This document shows, one piece after another, positions 16,178-24,697 of a stretch of DNA of 64,000 nt. The notes beneath the pieces are model-generated. The model was not told the DNA's origin. It was given only the letters and a program-made list of their open reading frames with translations, and did not search any database. Positions within the stretch are counted from its first letter, which is position 1. Each line of letters starts with the position of its first letter. A program made the translations under genes and the position numbers. Source of the stretch: CBDCFV01 sp965261795 (GTDB lineage: Bacteria; Chloroflexota; Dehalococcoidia; Lucifugimonadales; UBA3495); assembly GCA_965261795.1 (NCBI GenBank), contig OZ253476.1, forward strand, positions 1-64,000, written 5' to 3'.

Positions 16178-16656
16178 TTATCCCGGACCTCAACCTGCTT
16201 ATCTATGTCCACAACGAAGAAGCTCCGTACCACTCCTCTGCCAAGGACTGGTGGGAAGATCTCATCAACGGTGTAGAGACAATCGGTATGCCGTGGATTG
16301 TATCCACCGAGTTCGTAAGATTGATGACTCACCCCCGAGTTCTTGTCCGCCCTGCGACAGTAACGCAGGCGGTTAACTACGTGTACGAATGGTTTCGGTA
16401 CCCCCAAGTGATGCCTCTCAATCCCGGCGCTGAATACTTGTCATACTTTCGGCGAAATCCCGTTGCTATTGGCGTCGGATCTAACTTGGTGACAGACGCA
16501 CACATAACCGCCCTCGCCATGGAGTACGAGGCAGAGGTCCACTCCAACGACACTGATTTCAGCCGTTTCCCAGGTCTTCGCTGGCGTAATCCCCTTCTGA
16601 TTTCCGACAACTCTCAGCCGCTTTTCCGTGACCGGCTCCACTGTCCCCGCAGCTAG
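16174..16656 (+). CDS. VapC-like PIN-domain ribonuclease toxin
   Basis: 160-residue PIN-domain protein, the toxin of a type II module. Acidic residues expected for metal binding are seen in IIPDLNLLIYV (Asp5), VSTEFVRL, VTDAHITALA and SNDTDFSRF. The TTG start at 16174 overlaps the antitoxin stop by four bases (TTGA), typical of translational coupling. PIN toxins cleave RNA, often initiator tRNA or rRNA; the target here cannot be told. Confidence 0.8.
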   Translation: MIIPDLNLLIYVHNEEAPYHSSAKDWWEDLINGVETIGMPWIVSTEFVRLMTHPRVLVRPATVTQAVNYVYEWFRYPQVMPLNPGAEYLSYFRRNPVAIGVGSNLVTDAHITALAMEYEAEVHSNDTDFSRFPGLRWRNPLLISDNSQPLFRDRLHCPRS

Positions 16657-16745
16657 ACTCTAAAGACCCGCACCAAACATCCTCCGTGTTTGCGTCACCG
16701 TAGCTGCCAACCGTATGCTGTTATGCGTCCAAAAAGGGAGGAAAC

Positions 16746-17585
16746 ATGTACACCGACAACGAACGGCTCGTTGCATTGAAAGCCGCAGCCCAGCGCCTCG
16801 AACGGTTTCTGGAAGATCTGGAACCGGAGGACTGGGACCGTCCCAGCGCCTGTGAAGGTTGGACCGTTGCCGATGTAGTGGCCCATCTGGTCGAACGGGG
16901 CGCGCCCATCCCCGACCAGATCACCAGGGGGCTGGCCGGGGACACTTCGCCGTCGCCCGGCACGCCACCAGGACCTCCGACGAGCGAGGACCAGTTCAGG
17001 GAAGACCTCGACCGCGGCGCCGTAGAGTTGCGGCGCAGTTTGGGAGGGGAACTGGCAGCGGAATTTGCCGACCTGAACCGGCGCTTCGGCCAACTAATCG
17101 ATGGATTGAAGCCGGAGGACTGGGACACCCCCTGCTATCACCGGCTGAGACTGGAGACGGTGCGGTCAAAAGTGGACATACGGTTGACAGAGTTGGCGAT
17201 GCACGAGTGGGATATCCGGTGGGCTTTCGACCCCGGCGCCAAGGTGTCGGAGGACTGCCTGCCGGGGATGGTGAACACCGCTTACCGGGCGGCAAGAAGG
17301 GCGTTCCGCCCGGACGCCAACCGGACTAACCCGGTGCGCTACCGCTTCGAGATCGGAGCGCCCGTCAACACCACAGAGGACATCGTACTGTCATCCGAGG
17401 GAGTCATATACGGCTCCTCGCCCCAAGGGGACGCGGACGTGGTCTTCCGCTCTGACGCCCGGACCTACGTAATGACCATTTTCGGCAGGCTGAAGATGGA
17501 TGCAGCCTTGGCTGGCGGAGCTATGTCCGCCGCGGGCGACTCGCAACTGATAAAGGACTTTGTTCGCGGCTTCGTCGGGGGTTAG
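16746..17585 (+). CDS. maleylpyruvate isomerase/DinB-like family protein
   Basis: 279-residue protein with an N-terminal DinB-like four-helix domain of the mycothiol-dependent maleylpyruvate isomerase family (TIGR03083-like). It shows LEPEDWDRPSACEGWTVADV then AHLVERG, and a second metal-site segment TELAMHEWDIRWAF. The C-terminal third (about 190-279) resembles an SCP2-like or MDMPI_C beta-rich domain, ending with a GDSQLIKDFVRGF segment. The actual thiol cofactor and substrate are unknown. GGGAGG lies six bases before the ATG. Confidence 0.7.
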   Translation: MYTDNERLVALKAAAQRLERFLEDLEPEDWDRPSACEGWTVADVVAHLVERGAPIPDQITRGLAGDTSPSPGTPPGPPTSEDQFREDLDRGAVELRRSLGGELAAEFADLNRRFGQLIDGLKPEDWDTPCYHRLRLETVRSKVDIRLTELAMHEWDIRWAFDPGAKVSEDCLPGMVNTAYRAARRAFRPDANRTNPVRYRFEIGAPVNTTEDIVLSSEGVIYGSSPQGDADVVFRSDARTYVMTIFGRLKMDAALAGGAMSAAGDSQLIKDFVRGFVGG

Positions 17586-17642
17586 GCTCACTCATCGCCG
17601 AAGCTCTTGTGTGGAAACCGCGGGCAAACGCCCAAGGGACGA

Positions 17643-18656
17643 TTAACCGGCGGCCCTTACGCGAGGAATGACTTCCCGGCCCATGATGTCTATCTGCTCC
17701 ATGCACTGGCGGTGGCTCATTCCGGGCCATTGCATCCGGAAAATCATATAGTCCACGCCCAATTCCTGCCCGTAACGTTGTATATCTCCGGCAACATCGT
17801 CCGGGGAACCCAGCAGGAACCGGTCTGCGGCCAATTCCGGGTAGGGCACGGAGAAAGTTTCTTCTCCAGGAAGCACCTTGTCTTGACCCCAGGCCGCGTA
17901 GGCCGCGTACTTGCTTTCCAAGTACGGCCGGCTTTCGAGGAATGCGGTCTCGCGGTCTTGGGCTACGTAAAGCTCCCGCATCATCGGGAAGGACTGGACG
18001 TCGGCATGACCTGCTTCCGCCGCCAACCGGCGATATGCGGAAAGCTGCTCCGCCACCGTGGCGACGGTCACGTGGGGGTTGATCAGCCAAGGGTAACCCC
18101 AACGGGCGGCCCGCCGGATAGCAGCGTCGGCGTTGGCGGCGACCCAGATTGGAGGGTGGGGCTGCTGGACAGGGCGGGTGGCCGTTTGCACCTTAGGAAC
18201 ATTGTAGTACTTCCCGTGGAACTCCACTTCGCCCTCTGACCAAAGGAGCTTCATCACCTCCAAGGCCTCCCTCGCACGACCAACGCGCTGGCTGCGGTCC
18301 ATGCCAAAGGCCGTATACTCTTCATCCCGATACCCCAAGCCAATGCCGAAGATGAAACGTCCGCCGCATATAGCGTCCATGGTGGCGACGCTCTCCGCCA
18401 TTTCCACCGGATTGTGCAGGGGCAGCAACACTATGGCGGTCGCTATTTCCATCTCTCCGGCTTCGCCGGCCAGTCGCGCCAATAAGGGCATGGTCGCGCT
18501 CATCTGGTAGGGCGCGGTAAGGTAGTGCTGAGGAGCACAGATGATGTCGAAGCCCGCGCCCCTTGCGGCCCGGACCTGTTCCACGCTTTCCTGAATCTTA
18601 ACGGGCATGGACTCCCCGGCAACATATTGGCTATTGACCAACATCCCTATTTTCAA
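17643..18656 (-). CDS. LLM-class flavin-dependent oxidoreductase
   Basis: 337-residue TIM-barrel protein of the luciferase-like monooxygenase superfamily, using FMN or F420. Recognisable stretches are GFDIICAPQHYLTAPYQMS, TAIVLLPLHNPVEMAES, CGGRFIFGIGLGYRDEEY and HPPIWVAANADAAIRRAARWG. The C-terminus has FLLGSPDDVAGDI. A fumarylacetoacetase-family gene is divergent upstream, so the two may share a regulatory region and serve degradation of an organic substrate; that is inference. Confidence 0.85.
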   Translation of the reverse strand: MKIGMLVNSQYVAGESMPVKIQESVEQVRAARGAGFDIICAPQHYLTAPYQMSATMPLLARLAGEAGEMEIATAIVLLPLHNPVEMAESVATMDAICGGRFIFGIGLGYRDEEYTAFGMDRSQRVGRAREALEVMKLLWSEGEVEFHGKYYNVPKVQTATRPVQQPHPPIWVAANADAAIRRAARWGYPWLINPHVTVATVAEQLSAYRRLAAEAGHADVQSFPMMRELYVAQDRETAFLESRPYLESKYAAYAAWGQDKVLPGEETFSVPYPELAADRFLLGSPDDVAGDIQRYGQELGVDYMIFRMQWPGMSHRQCMEQIDIMGREVIPRVRAAG

Positions 18657-18813
18657 AGCTTCTCCCGTCTACATGACCAACTTTGGGCGTCAACGACCGG
18701 CTGGACAGCCGGTAAACGGCTCCATTTTAGTCTCGAAGCAACGCGGCAACAAGCTCGAAATCTCCCTTGCCGATGGGTAGGGCAAAGGTTAAAATCGGCT
18801 CCTACTCTTCTAT

Positions 18814-18835
18814 TATTATGTCAATATTATGTCAA
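18814..18835. repeat. tandem 11-base repeat in a divergent promoter region
   Basis: TATTATGTCAA occurs twice in direct tandem (18814-18824, 18825-18835). On the minus strand each copy contains TTGACA. It lies between the divergent LLM oxidoreductase and fumarylacetoacetase-family genes, 16 bases before the latter's ATG, so it may be an operator or overlapping promoter. Confidence 0.5.
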
Positions 18836-18851
18836 CGAGGTTCCTCACATA

Positions 18852-19652
18852 ATGAAAATCGCACGTTTCCGTGTTGCCCGCCGGGTAGCTTTTGGCGTTG
18901 TAGAGGGAGATGAAATCATTGAAATCCGCGGAAGCATATACTCCCGCTTCCGGCTGACGGACACTCGGCACCCACTATCGGGGGTGAAGATTCTGCCTCC
19001 GACGGACCCCAGGGAAATATGGGGTCCCGGAGTCAACTTCGCCGACCACTTGGAAACAGCGGCATTGGCTTTGGGTAAAGACGTGGTGCCCATCCCCGAA
19101 CATCCCCAGCCTTGGCAAAAGGCCCGCAACTCCCTCACCGGCACCGGCGACCCGATAATCATACCCAAGGACTCCACAGGCGAGGTGCACTACGAGGGAG
19201 AGGTGGTAGCCGTCATCGGCAAGAACTGCCGCAGGGTAACGTCGGCGCAAGCCAAGCGATACATTCTTGGCTTTACCTGCGGCAATGACGTCAGCGAACG
19301 AACATGGCAAAAGGGAGACTTTTCTTTCTGGCGGGCCAAGGGCGCCGATACGTTCGCCCCCGTTGGTCCTTGGATCGAGACCGATTGCGACCCCCAAAAG
19401 TTGGAAATCGTCGTTCGCCTTAACAGCGAAGAAGTGCAGAGGTTTCGCACCAACGACATGCTGTTCAGCTTTGATGACATCGTGAGCTACATCAGCCAGT
19501 CCGTCACCCTTCGGCCAGGGGACCTGGTGTTCTCCGGCTGCGCCGGCGTCACCGGCGCCATCAAGCCTGGAGACACGGTGGACGTGGAAGTGGAGGAAAT
19601 CGGGTTGCTCAAGAACCCGGTCGAAACCGAATTCGAACCATCGACCCTGTAG
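18852..19652 (+). CDS. fumarylacetoacetate hydrolase family protein
   Basis: 266-residue enzyme of the FAH superfamily (hydrolases and decarboxylases of 2-oxo-dioates, metal dependent). The metal-binding core is visible as VHYEGEVVAVIG, GFTCGNDVSERTWQ and KGADTFAPVGPWI. The C-terminal MLFSFDDIVSYISQSVTLRPGDLVFSGCAGVTG is typical. ATG 18852 was selected; the frame is open far upstream but the conserved N-terminus (MKIARFRVARRVAFGVVEGD) begins here. The precise substrate is unknown. Confidence 0.87.
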   Translation: MKIARFRVARRVAFGVVEGDEIIEIRGSIYSRFRLTDTRHPLSGVKILPPTDPREIWGPGVNFADHLETAALALGKDVVPIPEHPQPWQKARNSLTGTGDPIIIPKDSTGEVHYEGEVVAVIGKNCRRVTSAQAKRYILGFTCGNDVSERTWQKGDFSFWRAKGADTFAPVGPWIETDCDPQKLEIVVRLNSEEVQRFRTNDMLFSFDDIVSYISQSVTLRPGDLVFSGCAGVTGAIKPGDTVDVEVEEIGLLKNPVETEFEPSTL

Positions 19653-19682
19653 ACACGCTCGTTCATGGACTCCGGCCAGACG

Positions 19683-19910
19683 TCACTTGAGAAAGAGGGC
19701 TGCCAGCACTGCGCCCATAGTTACCGCCCACATACCGACCATCGACGCGAACATGATGGTCGTCCGCGTTTCCAAGCTGGTCATCCGGTTGTACATTTCT
19801 GTTACCGCCCCTTCGAGGCGGGCAACCCTCTCGGACAGTCCGGAAACCAGTTCTTCAAGGTGGGAAAACCTGCTTTCAAGCCGGTCCAACCGGTCGTCTG
19901 TCATTACCAT
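19683..19910 (-). CDS. small coiled-coil membrane protein
   Basis: 75-residue protein: an N-terminal heptad-patterned coiled coil (RLDRLESRFSHLEELVSGL onward to about 48) followed by one transmembrane helix (about 52-73). GGGAG lies six bases before the ATG. It starts 33 bases after the end of the M16 peptidase gene and is probably co-transcribed with it. Similar tail-anchored coiled-coil peptides are common but uncharacterised. Confidence 0.6.
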   Translation of the reverse strand: MVMTDDRLDRLESRFSHLEELVSGLSERVARLEGAVTEMYNRMTSLETRTTIMFASMVGMWAVTMGAVLAALFLK

Positions 19911-19943
19911 GGGCTACTCCCATCGACCAAACGTCACCTTGGG

Positions 19944-21209
19944 TTAGAAGTGCAACAGTTTCAGGAACTGCTGCTCCCCACGGTGAGGCCCCACAACGGC
20001 AAGGCGCAAATCATCCGGGTTAAGCAACTTTTGGCCGACCCTGGCCACGTCTTCGGCCTTTACGGCGTCGATCATGTCAACGACTTCGTCGGGGGTAGTG
20101 ACCTTCCCTTCAAGCAGTTCCTGGCTGGCCAGCCAGCCGGCCACGGCCCTTGTATCCTCCATCCGCAGCAATAACCTTCCCTTGGTGTACTCTTTCGCCT
20201 TGGCAAGCTCCTGCGCAGGGGCTTCTTTGTGCATCTGTTCCAGTTGGCGAACAACCTCTTTCACGGCGCTTCGGCTCTTTTTTGGCTCCACGCCGCAGTA
20301 AACGGTCAATGCCCCGCAGTCCCGGTAATGGCTCACCATGCTGCTAACATCGTAAGCCAGGCTCTGTTCTTCACGCAGCCGTTGGAACAGCCTGCTGCTC
20401 ATTCCATCTCCCAAAATCACGTTGAGGATGGTCAGGTTGTAACGGTCGGGGTCATTCATGGACAACCCGGGTAAAGCCAAGCAGATGTGGGTCTGGTCGG
20501 TGCGCCGGTTTTCCACCCGCACCACCGGGCCGGTGTTGCCGTAGGCTACCGGTTCCCAGTCCAACGGCTGCTGGGAGGGCCGCCAGCCTGCGGTGGCCTC
20601 CTCCACCAACTGCACCATTTCGTCGTGAGCAACGTTCCCGGCTACGGCCAACACCGTATTGGCGGGCGTGTACTGCCGCAGCATGTACTCGTGGATACTT
20701 GCTTGGGAGATTTGCTCCACCGTCTCCGGAGTGCCGCCCACGTCGCGACCCATGGCTTGGTCTGGCCACAAGGTTTCGTCAATCAGGAGATCAACCCAGT
20801 AAGTGGGCTGGTCATAGGTCATCCGCAGTTCTTCCTGGATGACTTCCCTTTCCTTCTCCACTTCCTCAGGGTCCAGCCTGGGGTTGATGATCATGTCCAA
20901 CATCACCGACAAGGCTTTCTTGACGTGAATCGCGGCCACCTTGCACCAGAAGACCGTCATCTCCCGGTCGGTGCTGGCGTTCATGATCCCGCCTACCCCT
21001 TCAATGGCCTCGCTGACCGCTTGGGCGGTGGGCCATTGGCCGGTGCCCTTGAACGGCAGATGCTCGAGGAAGTGGGACACGCCGGCCATCTCAGGCGATT
21101 CGTAGCGTGACCCCGCACCGACACACAGCATGATGGAGACCGATCTGGTATGGGGCATGGTGGAGGTCAGGACTCTCAGTTGATTATCCAGAACAGAACG
21201 CTGGTACAT
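19944..21209 (-). CDS. M16 family zinc metallopeptidase
   Basis: 421-residue processing-peptidase/insulinase-family protein, half-size as for bacterial M16B enzymes. The inverted zinc motif HFLEH is at 46-50 (His46, Glu49, His50), with the distal glutamate in EREVIQEELRM about 75 residues later. The C-terminal domain has the substrate-clamp segment YNLTILNVILGDGMSSRLFQ. No signal peptide is seen, so it is probably cytoplasmic. Confidence 0.9.
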   Translation of the reverse strand: MYQRSVLDNQLRVLTSTMPHTRSVSIMLCVGAGSRYESPEMAGVSHFLEHLPFKGTGQWPTAQAVSEAIEGVGGIMNASTDREMTVFWCKVAAIHVKKALSVMLDMIINPRLDPEEVEKEREVIQEELRMTYDQPTYWVDLLIDETLWPDQAMGRDVGGTPETVEQISQASIHEYMLRQYTPANTVLAVAGNVAHDEMVQLVEEATAGWRPSQQPLDWEPVAYGNTGPVVRVENRRTDQTHICLALPGLSMNDPDRYNLTILNVILGDGMSSRLFQRLREEQSLAYDVSSMVSHYRDCGALTVYCGVEPKKSRSAVKEVVRQLEQMHKEAPAQELAKAKEYTKGRLLLRMEDTRAVAGWLASQELLEGKVTTPDEVVDMIDAVKAEDVARVGQKLLNPDDLRLAVVGPHRGEQQFLKLLHF

Positions 21210-21309
21210 TCACACCTCTAAGTTGTCGCTGCGCAAAATCACCTTAATTCCAAGTTGGAACCGTTTTATATAAGCTCTTCTGAAACCACAGACCTTGAAA
21301 CGCGAAAAA

Positions 21310-21753
21310 TCAGGAATGATTTCCGTTCATATTCCGGGGCCGGGGCGGCGGCGGTTCATCAAATTTCTCGCCTGCGGCCTCCGCCGCTATTCGCCGTTTA
21401 TTCCAAGTCTCCCACTGCACCCAAGCCTCTACAAACCCTTGGGCTTGTCCTACTGCTTTCCCTTCCTCTTTGCCTCGCTCAAACCGCTTTCTCAGGAATT
21501 CTTCTGAAAACATGAAACTTAACTCCGTAAGGACAAAGGTGATTGCCGTTATGGGGACTATAAACCAGCCTGTCCCTTGGCCGATGGCGAAGAAAGTGTC
21601 CATTCCGCCATCGTCAATCTTCTGCCATACATGATACCAAATAACCAGACTAAGGCAGACTGTCAGTTGAAAAGTGAACAGCCAGAAGAATACCTTCTGC
21701 CATCCGGCGGGCACGCTCCAGATCGCGTCTCTTTCAGTCACATCAGATACCAT
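21310..21753 (-). CDS. two-helix membrane protein, unknown function
   Basis: 147-residue hypothetical protein with two transmembrane segments (about 20-40 and 57-80). A strongly charged helix follows (FLRKRFERGKEEGKAVGQAQ), then a Trp-containing stretch and a proline-rich tail (DEPPPPRPRN). I recognise the layout from other Chloroflexota hypothetical proteins but know no function. It sits between the M16 gene and the MBL hydrolase on the same strand, separated from the latter by a terminator. Confidence 0.6.
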   Translation of the reverse strand: MVSDVTERDAIWSVPAGWQKVFFWLFTFQLTVCLSLVIWYHVWQKIDDGGMDTFFAIGQGTGWFIVPITAITFVLTELSFMFSEEFLRKRFERGKEEGKAVGQAQGFVEAWVQWETWNKRRIAAEAAGEKFDEPPPPRPRNMNGNHS

Positions 21754-21831
21754 CGCGGACGAGGCAGGAATAACCTACAAGCCATCAGGACTCACCAAGG
21801 TCAATAGGAATAGCAAACTCTTGGAATGAAA

Positions 21832-21858
21832 CCGGGGAGCGAAGTTTTCGCTCCCCGG
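21832..21858 (-). terminator. terminator after the MBL hydrolase gene
   Basis: A 12-bp perfect stem, CCGGGGAGCGAA (21832-21843) with TTCGCTCCCCGG (21847-21858), three-base loop. On the minus strand it is followed by TTTCATT, downstream of the gene ending at 21888. Confidence 0.75.
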
Positions 21859-21887
21859 AATTTCAGCGGTATTTTGCTTGGTTGGGT

Positions 21888-22523
21888 CTAGCCCAGCCAA
21901 GTAATCTCACCGAAAGTGTCGGGGCTGTGGGGCCTGGAGGCAAAGTCCTGGTACTCCTCCCGGGACTTGCCGATGGTGGTGTCCAGACCGTGACCGGGGT
22001 ACACGACGGTATCGTCGGGCAGGGTCAAGAGCTTCTTGGTGATGTTGTCTACTATCTGCTGAAAGCCTTCGGGGCTGCGGGTGCGGCCGGGGCCGCCGGG
22101 GAACAGCGTGTCACCGGAGAAAAGGTGCTTTCCGATAAGGAAGCACGTTGCCCCTTCGGTGTGGCCGGGGGTGTCCAGCACCGTCATCTCTTGGTTTCCG
22201 AACCTGATTATCATGCCGTCGGATAACTCGTTCTGTGGCGCCCGGGGCAGCCCGTCCACGTCGTTGACGCCGATGCCAACGGGGGCGTCTACGGCGCCGG
22301 TGATGTCGTCGAACCCCAACAGGTGGTCCTGGTGCTTGTGGGTAATGAGAATGTGCTTGATCTGGACGTCCCCAATCTGGCTGAGGAGTTTCTCCGCCTC
22401 GGCGGGGGTGTCGATGATGATGCCTTCGTTAGTCTCCGGGCAGGTCACAATGTAGCCGTTGTTGTCGTAGGGCCCCATGTTGATCTTGGTGATCTTGATT
22501 TCTCCGTCGTAATGCAGCGGCAT
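21888..22523 (-). CDS. MBL-fold metallo-hydrolase (glyoxalase II-like)
   Basis: 211-residue metallo-beta-lactamase-fold hydrolase. The metal-binding THKHQDH motif (HxHxDH), the second histidine in DTPGHTEGATCF, the aspartate in LFSGDTLF and the last histidine in VVYPGHG are all present, as in hydroxyacylglutathione hydrolase-type enzymes. The substrate is not determined; a thioester or detoxification role is likely from the family. Confidence 0.85.
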   Translation of the reverse strand: MPLHYDGEIKITKINMGPYDNNGYIVTCPETNEGIIIDTPAEAEKLLSQIGDVQIKHILITHKHQDHLLGFDDITGAVDAPVGIGVNDVDGLPRAPQNELSDGMIIRFGNQEMTVLDTPGHTEGATCFLIGKHLFSGDTLFPGGPGRTRSPEGFQQIVDNITKKLLTLPDDTVVYPGHGLDTTIGKSREEYQDFASRPHSPDTFGEITWLG

Positions 22524-23025
22524 TCTTCCTCTCCCAATTCTTTCCTGGCTGGCGGCAACTATTCTATCAAACGGGAATGAGGGTTACAAAAAGGACGGAT
22601 ATTACAGAAAGCCGGACATTTGCGGACATTTCCCGACATTCAGCTTTGACAACTGCGGTCGAATTTTCGATAGCGGGCCTTTCCATCCCAATTTTCTCCA
22701 GTTATCGGGTCTGACATGGTAACCCGGCGGGCGAGTTAAACAGGTTATGTACTTATGTTAAGCCGACGACACCTGAATAGGAAAGGGGCGGATGTCAGTC
22801 GGGCGCTTGATTTATTTACAACGCCACCCTCTCCAGGTTCAGTGCCAGCAACCGCTCCATTCGGCGATGAACTCGCCGGGGTCCATCCTCGGAAATCCCC
22901 GCAGGGGAGGAGTTGTACTGGGAGCCGGTTTCTGCGTGCTCAATGGAAGCTCTACGCGAGGCTACTTCCCAGACAGGATTTGTTTTCACGATGCGCACAA
23001 ATCAGGGCTAAAGACCAAAGGCACT
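22524..23025. other. gap with possible gene scar
   Basis: No intact gene. On the minus strand at 22886-22842 a 15-codon stretch, MDPGEFIAEWSGCWH, follows GAGG and ends at TGA. It resembles, weakly, the N-terminus of large restriction-modification methyltransferases. Nothing else was recognised. Confidence 0.25.
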
Positions 23026-23532
23026 TCAAAACTTTAACATGCGAACACATCTTTCGATGTCTTTCAAGCCTTGGTAGACATTTTGGAAGTGATTGTTGAT
23101 TACAGATGGGGCGTCCAGCGTATGAGTAACGCCAGCGATGTAAGTGTGCGCTTCTTGGTCACGCCGTTGTTTTAGCCAACCGAGGCTTGATCTCATCGCG
23201 TCAAACTTTTGTTGGTCATACATGTCTTCCAGTTGTTCCACTTTGACTAGGCCAACCACCCGAATCAGCATGGTTCGGAATTGGGGGTCATATGCAAAGC
23301 CGAATGTCCTATGGATTATCGAATCTTGCACATAGTTCAGGTTGCTGTGACGGGTTAAGTGTTTTTGCGCGCAGTCCAGCACGATGCCGTCCATCGTGAC
23401 TTCAATCCATCCACACAACTCCAAGAGTGCCAGCTTAGAGTAATAGAGCGGGTCACGGAGATTGCGGGTTTTCCGGTTATATCTGGTATCTAACTCGCGC
23501 AGGTTTCTGGAAATGGCCCCTTTATTGACCAT
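23026..23532 (-). CDS. HEPN-like protein paired with DUF262
   Basis: 168-residue, mostly helical protein from ATG 23532, which lies four bases after the DUF262 stop; an overlapping ATG 30 bases upstream is possible. It contains WLKQRRDQEAHTYIAG, with an R-x4-H signature typical of HEPN RNases, and N- and C-terminal helices (FQNVYQGLKDIERC). I read it as a MAE_28990/MAE_18760-like HEPN protein. HEPN proteins are usually RNA-cutting toxins or effectors. It is A+T rich against the window, which suggests transfer. Confidence 0.5.
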   Translation of the reverse strand: MVNKGAISRNLRELDTRYNRKTRNLRDPLYYSKLALLELCGWIEVTMDGIVLDCAQKHLTRHSNLNYVQDSIIHRTFGFAYDPQFRTMLIRVVGLVKVEQLEDMYDQQKFDAMRSSLGWLKQRRDQEAHTYIAGVTHTLDAPSVINNHFQNVYQGLKDIERCVRMLKF

Positions 23533-23536
23533 GACA

Positions 23537-24637
23537 CTATCCGGCGAATACCCGCTCGGCAACGGACATACGACCGAAAACTCTTTGCGCGCTGGAGAGA
23601 CCCTCCCTCAATCTGGTATCTGAGAATTCCTCAGATACCAGTAGCTTGTCGTACATTTGGCGTATCGTCTCGTTGGGAAGGGTTTCGAGATAGTCGAGGT
23701 TCAGAGATATACCGACTAGTACCGCCTCCATTACGGATGTACTTTTCCGTGCTTCAGGATGTCCTTCCAATATTGAGTGGTAAACTACTCTGATGGTCCG
23801 GCCGAAAATATTCCTTTTGTCGTTCAAGAAACCATCGCCCGGCTCCCAATGCGTCATCATGTACTGGTTCAGGAATGCCGCCAAACGGCCATTGTACTCC
23901 GAGTAGCCATCGTGGAAGGCGAAGAAACGCAATATCAATTCCCGTCCACGGTACCGGTCTCCGTTGACCGAGGAACGTCCATTTATCTTGAGCCAGATTT
24001 CGTCTCGGTCCAGGTCCCGCAAGAGGTCGTTGAAAGGGCCTGAAAAGATGCAGTTCCGCACCTCTTGATTGTTAAGCCCGACCCCGCCTGTGTTAAGGCG
24101 ATGGAAGACGGTGAACAAGTAGGCTATGTGGCTGGGTTTGGTATAGTCGCAGCGAATCACCGTTACGGGCAAAGCAAGATTTTCGATCCGTCTGTAATAC
24201 TGGCGCAGCTTGGACTTCTCGGCTTGAAAATTTGCGACATATTGGCCGGAGAGCAAGGGGTCAATGTCATCGAGGCGCGAAAGTTGCCACTTATCCCCTC
24301 GCAGAAATCGAACGATGCTCCACATGCGCTGTAGCCCGTCGATAACCATCCATTTCTGAGTCTTGTAATCCAGACTGAAGCACATGCTGGGAATCGGGAG
24401 TTGCTTCACCAGGGAATCAATAAAGCGTGTCTGCGCTGAGTCCGACCACACTATTTCTCTCTGGAACTCCGGGCGAATATCAAGAGTCCCTTCCCGGTAA
24501 AAGCGAAACAGGTCCGCACATGACCGCAACTCGTTGTAGGCTATCATGTCGGATGGTGGGAATTCGAAGCTGTCGCTTTCATCGAAGGTCAGTTGTTCAA
24601 GTTTTTCGAGGTCTGAGCCGGTGGCTGGCACCGCCAT
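23537..24637 (-). CDS. DUF262 (ParB/GmrS-like) domain protein
   Basis: 366-residue protein with an N-terminal DUF262 domain. Seen are the opening segment ELRSCADLFRFYREGTLDIRPEFQREIVWS, the family motif DGLQR (canonical DGQQR), and HRLNTGGVGLNNQEVRNCI. DUF262 is the ParB/Srx-like NTPase-nuclease fold found in GmrSD-type restriction systems. The C-terminal part (about 250-366) is helical and unassigned. AAGGAGAGG precedes the ATG. It is followed directly by the HEPN-like gene, forming a two-gene module downstream of uvrA. Confidence 0.8.
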   Translation of the reverse strand: MAVPATGSDLEKLEQLTFDESDSFEFPPSDMIAYNELRSCADLFRFYREGTLDIRPEFQREIVWSDSAQTRFIDSLVKQLPIPSMCFSLDYKTQKWMVIDGLQRMWSIVRFLRGDKWQLSRLDDIDPLLSGQYVANFQAEKSKLRQYYRRIENLALPVTVIRCDYTKPSHIAYLFTVFHRLNTGGVGLNNQEVRNCIFSGPFNDLLRDLDRDEIWLKINGRSSVNGDRYRGRELILRFFAFHDGYSEYNGRLAAFLNQYMMTHWEPGDGFLNDKRNIFGRTIRVVYHSILEGHPEARKSTSVMEAVLVGISLNLDYLETLPNETIRQMYDKLLVSEEFSDTRLREGLSSAQRVFGRMSVAERVFAG

Positions 24638-24697
24638 TGCCGCCTCTCCTTGTGGTTGGGTATTGGATATATCAAATTCCGGTTGCGCCCGACCATC

